Below, in pieces: positions 1 to 5,367 of a DNA stretch of 5,920 bases; within the stretch, counting starts at the first letter, position 1, and every line of letters begins with the position of its first letter. Source of the stretch: Ktedonobacterales bacterium (lineage in GTDB: Bacteria; Chloroflexota; Ktedonobacteria; Ktedonobacterales; JADMIN01); contig JADMIN010000186.1 of assembly GCA_015478575.1 (NCBI GenBank), positions 1 to 5,920 on the forward strand. The letters run 5' to 3'. The notes beneath the pieces were generated by a model. That model did no database searches, had not been told where the DNA came from, and saw only the letters and a list, made by a program, of their open reading frames with translations. Both the position numbers and the translations under genes were made by a program.

Positions 1-159
1 TGTGAGGCGTGCTTGCGGGATCGGTTGCTGGGCGCGGGGGCGATCCCTTTTCCGGTGGCGCATGCCTTGCGGCGAGCGCGGCGCGTTATCACACAACCAA
101 CGGATCGCCACGAGATCGATCAGGTGGTTGCGGCGATTGACGCGGCGCTGAAAGGATAA
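1..159 (+). CDS. C-terminal end of an unidentified upstream protein (partial)
   Basis: Frame 1 is open from the window edge to TAA at 157-159 and gives the last 52 residues of a protein whose start lies outside the window. The visible part has a CxxC pair at residues 1-4 (CEAC), an arginine-rich stretch and a final amphipathic segment (EIDQVVAAIDAALKG). That tail vaguely resembles the last strand-helix of fold-type I aminotransferases and cysteine desulfurases, but the match is far too short to name a family. It is not recognisable as the C-terminus of a DinG helicase. The next gene starts 3 bases after its stop and takes its ribosome binding site from the last codons here, so the two are almost certainly co-transcribed and translationally coupled. 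The gene is therefore a candidate member of the same system. Confidence 0.6.
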   Translation, partial: CEACLRDRLLGAGAIPFPVAHALRRARRVITQPTDRHEIDQVVAAIDAALKG

Positions 160-162
160 ATT

Positions 163-981
163 ATGGTGACCTCTGCTGACGCGCTGGTGGCGGGGATGCA
201 TTTGCCAGAGCTGCCCATGCCGCCGCAACCCCTGCCCCCTGGCGCGCTCTGCGCCATGACTGGGCAGCCCCTGATGGCGGGGTATCCGCTGGCCAGCGTC
301 ATCGCTGAGACCACCGCCGATCTGGCCAGCACGTTTCCCTACTGTGGTCTCTCACCCTTTGTCGCTGAGACCACCGCCCGCGCCTTTCGCACGAAACTGA
401 CCGGCAATCTCCTGGTGGTTGAGGCGCCTGGTGGCTGGCAGGGGATGCGCCCGCTGGTGAGCCGCGATAACCCCGAAGCGGCGACGCGCCCGCTGTGGTG
501 CGATCTGTTGCCCACGCTCATTCCTGGCACGCAAACGCTCGCCATTCTGAGCGATGATGTGCAGCGTCGCCTGTGGCCCTGCGCGGCGCTGAGTCGTGTG
601 GGGCCGTCCTGGACGGTGTATCTGCATGACCAGACCGGCTCACAGCGGCGCACGGTCAACCATGCCGATCTGCTGGCGTGTCTCGCGGCGGTGACACGCT
701 GGTATGGCGCGGGCATCAGCAAAGACGCCATGCGCGCCGGACTCTTGACTCTGCGCGGCGATCCCGCGCGCAAACTGCTCGGCGGCGCCACCGTGCGCGC
801 CGCCGAGCGCGAACTCGCCGCCTGGCACGGCAGCGACACCTGGGCCATCGCCTTGTATTGTGCCCAAAAACCAAGCATCTCAGAGGAGACGATCCCATGT
901 CCACCGCAACTCCCAGCCGATCCGCCATCCGCATCACCCCCGCCCCCCGCGCGCGCTGGCTCGTTATGGGGCGATTGTTGA
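163..981 (+). CDS. csf1: Csf1-like type IV CRISPR-Cas protein (Cas8-like large-subunit equivalent)
   Basis: This is a 272-residue protein. The ATG is preceded by AAAGGA (151-156) at a 6-base spacing. In type IV effectors Csf1 takes the place of the Cas8 large subunit. Seen here: a proline-rich N-terminus (residues 14-26), then CAMTGQP (30-36) followed by G40 and C61, which recalls the cysteine-bearing N-terminal region of Csf1 proteins. Downstream, a strand-rich middle part leads to a helical region near residues 165-230. The four-cysteine zinc finger of typical Csf1 is not clearly intact, because the other cysteines are scattered. The identification leans on position, directly upstream of recognisable csf2 and csf3, and on size, so it is less secure than theirs. 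Residues from about 245 on lie in the 85-base overlap with csf2 and form a Pro/Ala-rich tail that looks like read-through of csf2 coding sequence. A different, unnamed subunit at this position remains possible. Confidence 0.55.
   Translation: MVTSADALVAGMHLPELPMPPQPLPPGALCAMTGQPLMAGYPLASVIAETTADLASTFPYCGLSPFVAETTARAFRTKLTGNLLVVEAPGGWQGMRPLVSRDNPEAATRPLWCDLLPTLIPGTQTLAILSDDVQRRLWPCAALSRVGPSWTVYLHDQTGSQRRTVNHADLLACLAAVTRWYGAGISKDAMRAGLLTLRGDPARKLLGGATVRAAERELAAWHGSDTWAIALYCAQKPSISEETIPCPPQLPADPPSASPPPPARAGSLWGDC
302..378 (+). repeat. 17-bp direct repeat in csf1
   Basis: TCGCTGAGACCACCGCC occurs at 302-318 and again at 362-378, exactly 60 bases apart and in frame, so AETTA appears twice (residues 48-52 and 68-72). 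The final 14 bases recur at 4022-4035 in the cysH-like gene. A partial inverted copy, GTGGTCTC (344-351), sits between the two csf1 copies and pairs with GAGACCAC (367-374). Confidence 0.7.
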
Positions 982-2363
982 GCAACCTGTCCCACGGCGA
1001 CCCCGATCATGTGACGGCGGGCAACGTCGCCCCCTTCCGCCGCCACATGCAGATCGTGCCGCTGGATACGCCCGCCGCGCCGGTCACGCAGGACGATCTG
1101 GATCGGGCAATGGCGGCGTGTCCCGTTCCGCGCGCTATTGCCGACTATTTTGCCGCGCTGGACGCGCCGCAAGTTCTTGCGATTGCTCTCACCCGCCTGT
1201 TCATCGCGCAATTCGCAGGCGGGCAAGGGGAGGGATTGCTCTCCGGCGCGGAACGCTATCAACGCCTGGGGGATCGCCTCCGCATGGCGGCGTCCCGCAC
1301 TCTGACGCTGCCCGCCTTCTGGTCCGATCTCTGTCGGAGTTTGCAAGTCGGGGGGCAGGGGGAGCGCACGCTGGGCTTGCTGACCCTGCTCAGCATGCCG
1401 CGCGTTTTGGGCCAGCAGGTGTTAGTTACCTTGGCGCGTGAGACTGAGACGTGCATCGTGCTGGCGCGCGAATGGCACGAAACCGTCAAGCGCATGGACG
1501 CCGCCTACGCCGCCAAAGCCAACGTTCCCCAGATCGTTCCGGATCAGGAGACGCTGGGATATGCCGTGGAGACGTTGCCGCCGCCCGCGTCAAGCGTGAT
1601 CCGCGATGTTCCGGCGATCAGCGGCAACGCCACGCGCCATAGTTTGTTGCGCGAGCCGGGCATGCGACATCTGTTGGATCGCCTGGACATCGCGCAGAAC
1701 GATCTGACCTGGCCCGCCGTCGCGCAACTGCTGGGCAATGGCGGGTCGCTGGCGAAAGGATCAGCCATCCCGCCGGATGAGATCGCATTGGGCGAGGCTA
1801 TCGCCCGCGATTACCCGCTGTGGGAATTGCTGGGCGGCGTCACCGCGCAATTCGTCCTGCCAGGATCGGTCGGACGCGCCGTAGCGTGGATGGTGTGTCG
1901 CGAAAACGCCGCGCCGCTTGCCGCATTGGGCATCACGCCGGAACACGCCGCCGAAGAGCTAATTGATGTTATGACCAGCGTCCATTTCGCCGATCCCCCC
2001 ATGCCCCATGCCACCGAAGTGCTGGTACAGGGCGCGGAGATCGCCTTCCTCTTTGAGGCCGATCCCTATGCCTCCGATCTGGCGCTGGGCGCGCTGGCGT
2101 GCGCGCTGGAAACGGCGTCGGCGGGGCTGGTGCTGGGCGGCAAGGGCGTCACAGGCCACGGACAAGTCGCTTTGACCCTGCCTAACGATCCGTCCTTCAC
2201 CCTGTATGCTCGCCAGTATGAGGACTATCTGGCGTCACGCAAAGCGCATCTGCGCGCTGGACTGTTGGATGGCACGCTTGGCACAGGGAAAGGCGTCTGT
2301 CGCCCTGCGGAGAAGGCGGGCAAGGGCAAGGCGAAAACGGAGGGCTTATTCGATGCGGAATGA
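897..2363 (+). CDS. csf2: Csf2, Cas7-family (RAMP) backbone subunit of a type IV complex, with a large helical insertion
   Basis: This is a 488-residue protein. The start is set by GAGGAG (883-888) 8 bases before the ATG; the frame is open further upstream, but that part lies inside csf1. In type IV complexes Csf2 polymerises along the guide RNA as the helical backbone. RAMP/Cas7 features seen: a first strand followed by SNLSHGDPDHVTAGN (29-43); a Cas7-like ISGNATRHSLLR (241-252), comparable to the G-x-S-L-R-G-x-x-R loop; WELLGG (309-314); and a C-terminal core ending in LGGKGVTGHGQVAL (413-426), the glycine-rich RAMP motif. Csf2 is usually about 330-350 residues. Here residues 60-230 are extra and appear wholly helical, possibly a built-in Cas11-like small subunit. 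The C-terminus (465-482) is rich in Lys and Gly and may be a flexible RNA-binding tail. Calling it a RAMP protein is firm; assigning it to type IV rests on Csf3 and the neighbouring cysH. Confidence 0.75.
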   Translation: MSTATPSRSAIRITPAPRARWLVMGRLLSNLSHGDPDHVTAGNVAPFRRHMQIVPLDTPAAPVTQDDLDRAMAACPVPRAIADYFAALDAPQVLAIALTRLFIAQFAGGQGEGLLSGAERYQRLGDRLRMAASRTLTLPAFWSDLCRSLQVGGQGERTLGLLTLLSMPRVLGQQVLVTLARETETCIVLAREWHETVKRMDAAYAAKANVPQIVPDQETLGYAVETLPPPASSVIRDVPAISGNATRHSLLREPGMRHLLDRLDIAQNDLTWPAVAQLLGNGGSLAKGSAIPPDEIALGEAIARDYPLWELLGGVTAQFVLPGSVGRAVAWMVCRENAAPLAALGITPEHAAEELIDVMTSVHFADPPMPHATEVLVQGAEIAFLFEADPYASDLALGALACALETASAGLVLGGKGVTGHGQVALTLPNDPSFTLYARQYEDYLASRKAHLRAGLLDGTLGTGKGVCRPAEKAGKGKAKTEGLFDAE

Positions 2364-3090
2364 CCCGCGCATCGCGGCGTATGTCGCGACGTGGGGCGCG
2401 CTGGACTGCCAGCCGTGGCGGGTGCGACTGCGCACCGCCACGGCGGTGGGCGGCTATGGCGCGCTCCACGTTGATGGCATCTTGAGTTATGGCCTGGTGC
2501 GTTGCGCGTTGCGCGGCGCGCCGCTAGCCGAGAGTGCCGAACCGTATGATCTGCCCCTCCCGCTACGCTGTCTCTGGCGCGATCCAGCGACTGGCTTGCC
2601 GCTGTGGGCGGCGACCGATCTCGCGCCCGTGGGCCTCACGCAAACGGGACGGCAAACCTGGACGCGCAAACAGATCGCGCCACAATTGCTGACCACGTCC
2701 AGTGGCAAACCGTATGCGCCCCGATCCAGCGCTGGTCCCTATAAAGATATGCAGATTCCGCTCCCCGTGCGGGTGGCGGAAGGATTTATGGCGGATATCT
2801 GGGGCGACGCACGCATCATCAGCGACCTCTTGCAACCCCTCCTAACGGTGGGCAAAAAGGGCGCGCAAGGCTTAGGACAGATCATCGCCTGGGATCTCGA
2901 ACCGCTGGCGACGTTCCATCTGGTGGACGATGCGGGATGCGCGCGCCGCCCGATTCCGGTAGCGGCGCTGGCATCCTGGGACCTACACGCCGCGCAAATG
3001 GGCGGCTGGACACCGCCGTACTGGCGCAATCATACGCCGATTGCGCCAGTGGGAACACGGGTTACGTGGCCAGAGGAGTGCGCCGCATGA
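2353..3090 (+). CDS. csf3: Csf3, Cas5-family subunit of a type IV CRISPR-Cas complex
   Basis: This is a 245-residue protein that starts inside the end of csf2 (11-base overlap), with GGAGGG (2339-2344) 8 bases before the ATG. Csf3 is the type IV Cas5-like RAMP protein that binds the 5' end of the guide RNA and closes one end of the Csf2 filament. Family traits seen: LHVDGILSYGLVRCA (38-52), the first helix after an N-terminal strand; a basic TWTRK segment (102-106); YKDMQIPLPV (130-139); a Gly-Asp pair before a helix (GDARIISDLLQPLL, 151-164); and the glycine-rich loop VGKKGAQGLGQIIAWDLEP (166-184). Csf3 proteins show the same order: LHLD-like helix, YK-strand, GD-helix, GKK-GxG-strand. About 60 residues follow the glycine loop (185-245). 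This is the clearest type IV marker in the window. The main alternative is a Cas5-like or Cas6-like RAMP protein of another type, which I consider less likely. Confidence 0.77.
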   Translation: MRNDPRIAAYVATWGALDCQPWRVRLRTATAVGGYGALHVDGILSYGLVRCALRGAPLAESAEPYDLPLPLRCLWRDPATGLPLWAATDLAPVGLTQTGRQTWTRKQIAPQLLTTSSGKPYAPRSSAGPYKDMQIPLPVRVAEGFMADIWGDARIISDLLQPLLTVGKKGAQGLGQIIAWDLEPLATFHLVDDAGCARRPIPVAALASWDLHAAQMGGWTPPYWRNHTPIAPVGTRVTWPEECAA

Positions 3091-3797
3091 CGATCCGCCT
3101 ATCCGTCGCCATCATGCACGATCCGCGCCGCAGCGCAAACTTGCGTGGAATGCTGAATCGACTCGACTGCCATCTCCCGCTCACTGTAGTGATCGATGGC
3201 AGTCAGGCGGGCGTGTGGGCCACCGCCAAACGGGGCTGGCTCGCTTGCGCGCCCGAAGCCACCCATCACCTCGTGCTGCAGGACGATATTTGGCCCTGCG
3301 CGGGCTTTCTGGATGCGGCGCATGCCGCCCTGGCGGCATGCGCCGGCGAGATTGTCTCCTTCTACGCCAACCGCGCCGTCATCCAGCACGCGCGGTTGGC
3401 GGGAAGCGCCTGGACGCGCGTGGGCGATTTTCGCAACAGTCAGGCGGTGGCTATGCCAGTGTGGCTCATTGACGAGTTCTTGGAGTGGGAGGCGGCGCAT
3501 GTCACGCCAGATCGCAATCTGGTAGATGATATGCGCCTGGCGATGTTCGCCATTGCCCGGCGCCGCTACGTCTGGTGTACCGCGCCGTCCCTAGTAGAGC
3601 ATGTCGGCTATGCGTCCAGCTTGATTGGACATCCCGCCACCACGCGCGGGATGCCGCGTCAGGCGCGCTGGTACATCGAGGATGGCGATGCGCGTTTACT
3701 GGACTGGACACGTGGCGTCAATCATCCCAACACCGAGGCGCGCCTCGGGAGCTTGTCCGGCTATCGGGACTATCTGGTGGAGGCCACCGATGTGTAG
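3087..3797 (+). CDS. GT-A-fold glycosyltransferase (phage/plasmid type)
   Basis: This is a 236-residue protein whose ATG overlaps the csf3 stop as ATGA, with GAGGAG (3073-3078) at an 8-base spacing. It probably transfers a sugar from a nucleotide-sugar donor; donor and acceptor are unknown. GT-A traits seen: an N-terminal strand (RLSVAIMHDPRR, 4-15), a second strand ending in IDG (36-38), a helix with WATAKRGWL (44-52), then HHLVLQDDIWP (60-70), whose Asp66-Asp67 fit the metal-binding DxD-type position. A later acidic helix (D147-D148) and PSLVEHVGYASSLIG (167-181) resemble the C-terminal part of small glycosyltransferases that I recall from actinophages and plasmids. There is no signal peptide or membrane segment, so it should act in the cytoplasm. 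Its place between csf3 and cysH, with translational coupling on both sides, suggests a shared job. I know of no standard type IV component of this kind. Confidence 0.7.
   Translation: MTIRLSVAIMHDPRRSANLRGMLNRLDCHLPLTVVIDGSQAGVWATAKRGWLACAPEATHHLVLQDDIWPCAGFLDAAHAALAACAGEIVSFYANRAVIQHARLAGSAWTRVGDFRNSQAVAMPVWLIDEFLEWEAAHVTPDRNLVDDMRLAMFAIARRRYVWCTAPSLVEHVGYASSLIGHPATTRGMPRQARWYIEDGDARLLDWTRGVNHPNTEARLGSLSGYRDYLVEATDV
3316..3345. repeat. 30-base perfect inverted repeat inside the glycosyltransferase gene
   Basis: Two 14-base arms, CGGCGCATGCCGCC (3316-3329) and GGCGGCATGCGCCG (3332-3345), are perfect reverse complements around CT. Each arm carries an internal GCATGC. The stretch encodes an Ala-rich helix just after the DD motif (residues about 77-87), and repeated Ala codons (GCC/GCG) in such a segment can produce palindromes by chance. 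As mRNA it would form a very stable hairpin within the coding region. Confidence 0.8.
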
Positions 3798-4551
3798 CAT
3801 GCCCCCCGCGCGGCGCGCGCGCTTTCTGGCCCACAGCCGCCGCGCCGCGTTTCAACGCAAATTGGCGGCGGCGGAGACGCTCGTGGCGGACATCCTAGCC
3901 CACGCCCATCGCCCCTACATCGCCTTTTCGAGCGGCAAGGATAGTCTGGTGACAGCGGCTCTTGTCTGGCGCAGCGATCCGACCGTCCCCGCCGTCTATT
4001 TTGACGCCGATTGCGCCTATCCTGAGACCACCGCCCTGATTGACGCCACGGAGGCCAGTGGCAAGACGATCATCCGCTGGCCCTGCGAACCCATCTTAGA
4101 GACAATGGCCCGCTGCGGGGGACCGACCGCGCCGGAGAGCGACCGCGCCACGATGCGCAGCACGGTCTACACCCCCATCACACAATCCATCGCCACCTAT
4201 GGCTTTGACGCCGTGTTCGTCGGCTTGCGGCGAGACGAGTCGCGCGGGCGCGATTGGCTGGTCAAAGCGCGTGGAACCAGCTTCTACCATCGCCGAGACG
4301 GCATCATCGAGGTGTTGCCTGTCGCCGCCTGGTCGTATGATGATATCTGGGCGTATATCACCAGTCGCGAACTCGTCTACAACGGCGTGTATGACAAGAT
4401 GTGGGACTTGCCCGAACGCGAGCAGCGCGTGTCGTACTGGGCGGGTGAGACCAATCATGCTTTCGGGCGTTGGGTCTGGTTGCGGCGCGAATATCCGGCG
4501 CTCTACGCGCAGTTCGTGGCGCGGTTTCCCGAAGTGGGGAGCTATACGTGA
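3790..4551 (+). CDS. cysH: CysH-like PP-loop (PAPS reductase-family) protein, type IV-B accessory
   Basis: This is a 253-residue protein. The start at 3790 overlaps the glycosyltransferase by 8 bases and has GGAGG (3779-3783) 6 bases upstream; the later ATG at 3799 would leave 15 bases, so 3790 is preferred. The family binds ATP or adenylylated sulfate through a PP-loop, here FSSGKDS (46-52). Other family landmarks: VYFDADCAYPET (69-80), GLRRDESRGR (145-154), and VLPVAAWSYDDIWAYI (175-190) followed by YNGVYDKMW (197-205). The C-terminal ECGLH-type catalytic cysteine of assimilatory PAPS reductases is absent: the last cysteine is C109. Ordinary sulfate reduction is therefore unlikely, and an adenylating or sulfur-transferring activity, as in DndC-like or tRNA-thiolating relatives, is more plausible. 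A cysH-like gene beside csf1-3 is the hallmark of subtype IV-B, where its role is unknown. CysH-like genes are also common in phages. Confidence 0.82.
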   Translation: MCSMPPARRARFLAHSRRAAFQRKLAAAETLVADILAHAHRPYIAFSSGKDSLVTAALVWRSDPTVPAVYFDADCAYPETTALIDATEASGKTIIRWPCEPILETMARCGGPTAPESDRATMRSTVYTPITQSIATYGFDAVFVGLRRDESRGRDWLVKARGTSFYHRRDGIIEVLPVAAWSYDDIWAYITSRELVYNGVYDKMWDLPEREQRVSYWAGETNHAFGRWVWLRREYPALYAQFVARFPEVGSYT

Positions 4552-5213
4552 GCCAAAAAGGGGGTGCGCTGGCGGCGCGGAAACAGCAGGGCGAGCGATT
4601 GCGGGCGTTGGTACGGCAATTCAGCGGTGCGCGGCATCCCGCTTGGATTGCGGCGCAAACGCACCGAGCCGATGTGACTGCTCAGACAGTGCGCAGGTGC
4701 GCCTGGCGTCTGCATTGCACGCCAACCAAACGGGCAGGGTGGTATACGGCGAATCAAGCAGCGCGCCTCTTATATTACACACCGCAGTGGGTGAGCCATC
4801 TCTGTCGCGTGGGGCGCATCGCCGCGCATCGCAATCCCGGCGGGCGCACCTGGCTCATTGCGGAGCGCGCGATCCGCGAGTTCCAACGCGCCGCCCATCT
4901 TCCCGCCGCCGATCTGACGCGGGTTCAGGGACGCTATTTTGTGACGCCACACGCTGTGCGGCGCTTCCAGGAGCGCGTGCGCGATCTCTCCTATCCGCAT
5001 GCGCTGGCACTCATCATCGCCGCGCTGAACGACCGTAGCTGGACTCCGCACCCCCTGACAGACGCCAGCCGCAATCTCCGCGCCCCTGCCGACTACTATC
5101 TGTATGTTACCTATCAGCATACCGACGGCGCGCATTATCATTTCCGCGCCACCATCAGTGAACATGGTTGCTCACCTGCGCGCCCGCTACCCAAAGTTGT
5201 TACCCTCTCCTAG
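4548..5213 (+). CDS. DNA-binding protein with two predicted helix-turn-helix segments and an unassigned C-terminal domain
   Basis: This is a 221-residue protein starting with GTG, which overlaps the cysH stop as GTGA; GGGGA (4536-4540) lies 7 bases upstream. An in-frame ATG at 4470 is deep inside cysH and lacks this support. Three parts can be seen. Residues 30-57 (WIAAQTHRADVTAQTVRRC, 33-51) look like a simple HTH. Residues 65-113 (WYTANQAARLL, then WVSHLCRVGRIAAHR, GGRTWLI and a final helix) follow the excisionase/MerR-type winged-helix pattern of helix-turn-helix-wing-helix. Residues 130-221 start with FVTPHAVRRFQERV (131-144), a His-x3-Arg-x3-Arg pattern, continue with a helix and alternating strands, and end in KVVTLS. 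That last part recalls small RelE-like or DUF4258-like toxin folds, but this is only a resemblance. It may regulate the operon, or be a toxin-like or mobile-element protein carried with it. Confidence 0.6.
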   Translation: MSQKGGALAARKQQGERLRALVRQFSGARHPAWIAAQTHRADVTAQTVRRCAWRLHCTPTKRAGWYTANQAARLLYYTPQWVSHLCRVGRIAAHRNPGGRTWLIAERAIREFQRAAHLPAADLTRVQGRYFVTPHAVRRFQERVRDLSYPHALALIIAALNDRSWTPHPLTDASRNLRAPADYYLYVTYQHTDGAHYHFRATISEHGCSPARPLPKVVTLS

Positions 5214-5267
5214 TCAGCATTACGCCACACATGACATTTTTAGCAACGAGTTTCCATGCAACTCTGA

Positions 5268-5306
5268 ATATTGGCGGACAAACCATTGCAATATGTCCGC
5301 CAATAT
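5268..5306. promoter_or_regulatory. Perfect 13-bp inverted repeat, candidate operator
   Basis: The left arm ATATTGGCGGACA (5268-5280) and right arm TGTCCGCCAATAT (5294-5306) are perfectly complementary across a 13-base spacer, so the half-site centres lie 26 bases apart, about two and a half helical turns. The repeat ends 7 bases before a good -10 box and covers the -35 region, where a repressor would block transcription of the gene at 5368. As RNA it would form a 13-bp hairpin, but no T-run follows, so a terminator role is unlikely. The HTH protein encoded immediately upstream (4548-5213) is an obvious candidate ligand, by inference only. Confidence 0.6.
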
Positions 5307-5319
5307 GCTACTCTATGAT
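5286..5319 (+). promoter_or_regulatory. Candidate sigma-70 promoter for the 5368 gene
   Basis: TATGAT (5314-5319) matches the -10 consensus at five of six positions and would start a transcript near 5326 with a leader of about 40 bases. The -35 element is weak: ATATGT (5291-5296) lies at 17-base spacing. TTGCAA (5286-5291) is better but 22 bases away; it would instead pair at 17 bases with the poorer -10 TACTCT (5309-5314). Either way the -35 lies within the inverted repeat at 5268-5306, which is what one expects of a repressed or activator-dependent promoter. Confidence 0.45.
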
Positions 5320-5367
5320 CAGACGATGTGCACGAGCACAGACGCCGAGGAAAAAGAGGAGAAGACA

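Larger units (their letters stand above)
5214..5367. other. Intergenic region with inverted repeat and promoter
   Basis: This 154-base gap separates the long overlapping operon from the last gene and is visibly richer in A and T than the coding DNA around it. It holds a perfect 13-bp inverted repeat, a plausible sigma-70 promoter and the leader of the gene at 5368, described separately. No stem followed by a T-run is seen after the stop at 5213, so no intrinsic terminator for the operon is evident here. No open reading frame with a ribosome binding site is evident in it. Confidence 0.7.

Noticed and set aside
678..896. In-frame upstream extension of csf2 to an ATG at 678
   Set aside because: It lies wholly within csf1, encodes an Arg-rich composition typical of out-of-frame GC-rich DNA, and the ATG at 897 has a much better ribosome binding site.
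339..1346. Long reading frame on the minus strand
   Set aside because: Opposite csf1 and csf2; Arg/Ala/Gly-rich translation without recognisable domains, as expected for antisense frames in GC-rich coding DNA.
860..1441. Second + strand frame overlapping csf2
   Set aside because: Arg/Ser/Pro-rich shadow translation with no motif; csf2 in the other frame carries recognisable RAMP motifs.
2415..2441. Hairpin in the start of csf3 (GGTGCG and CGCACC with flanking GTGGC/GCCAC)
   Set aside because: Imperfect, with a bulge, and within the range expected by chance for GC-rich coding DNA.
3630..3653. 8-bp inverted repeat CATCCCGC/GCGGGATG in the glycosyltransferase gene
   Set aside because: Short arms with an 8-base loop inside coding sequence; not remarkable at this GC content.
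4199..5038. Long + strand frame overlapping cysH and the HTH gene
   Set aside because: It spans two well-supported genes in another frame and has shadow-like Arg/Ser/Ala-rich composition.
5268..5306. Inverted repeat as a transcription terminator of the operon
   Set aside because: The stem is perfect but no T-run follows on the + strand, and it overlaps a promoter; an operator is the better reading.
5214..5367. CRISPR array or guide-like repeats in the intergenic region
   Set aside because: Only a single inverted repeat is present; there are no repeated units separated by spacers here or elsewhere in the window.
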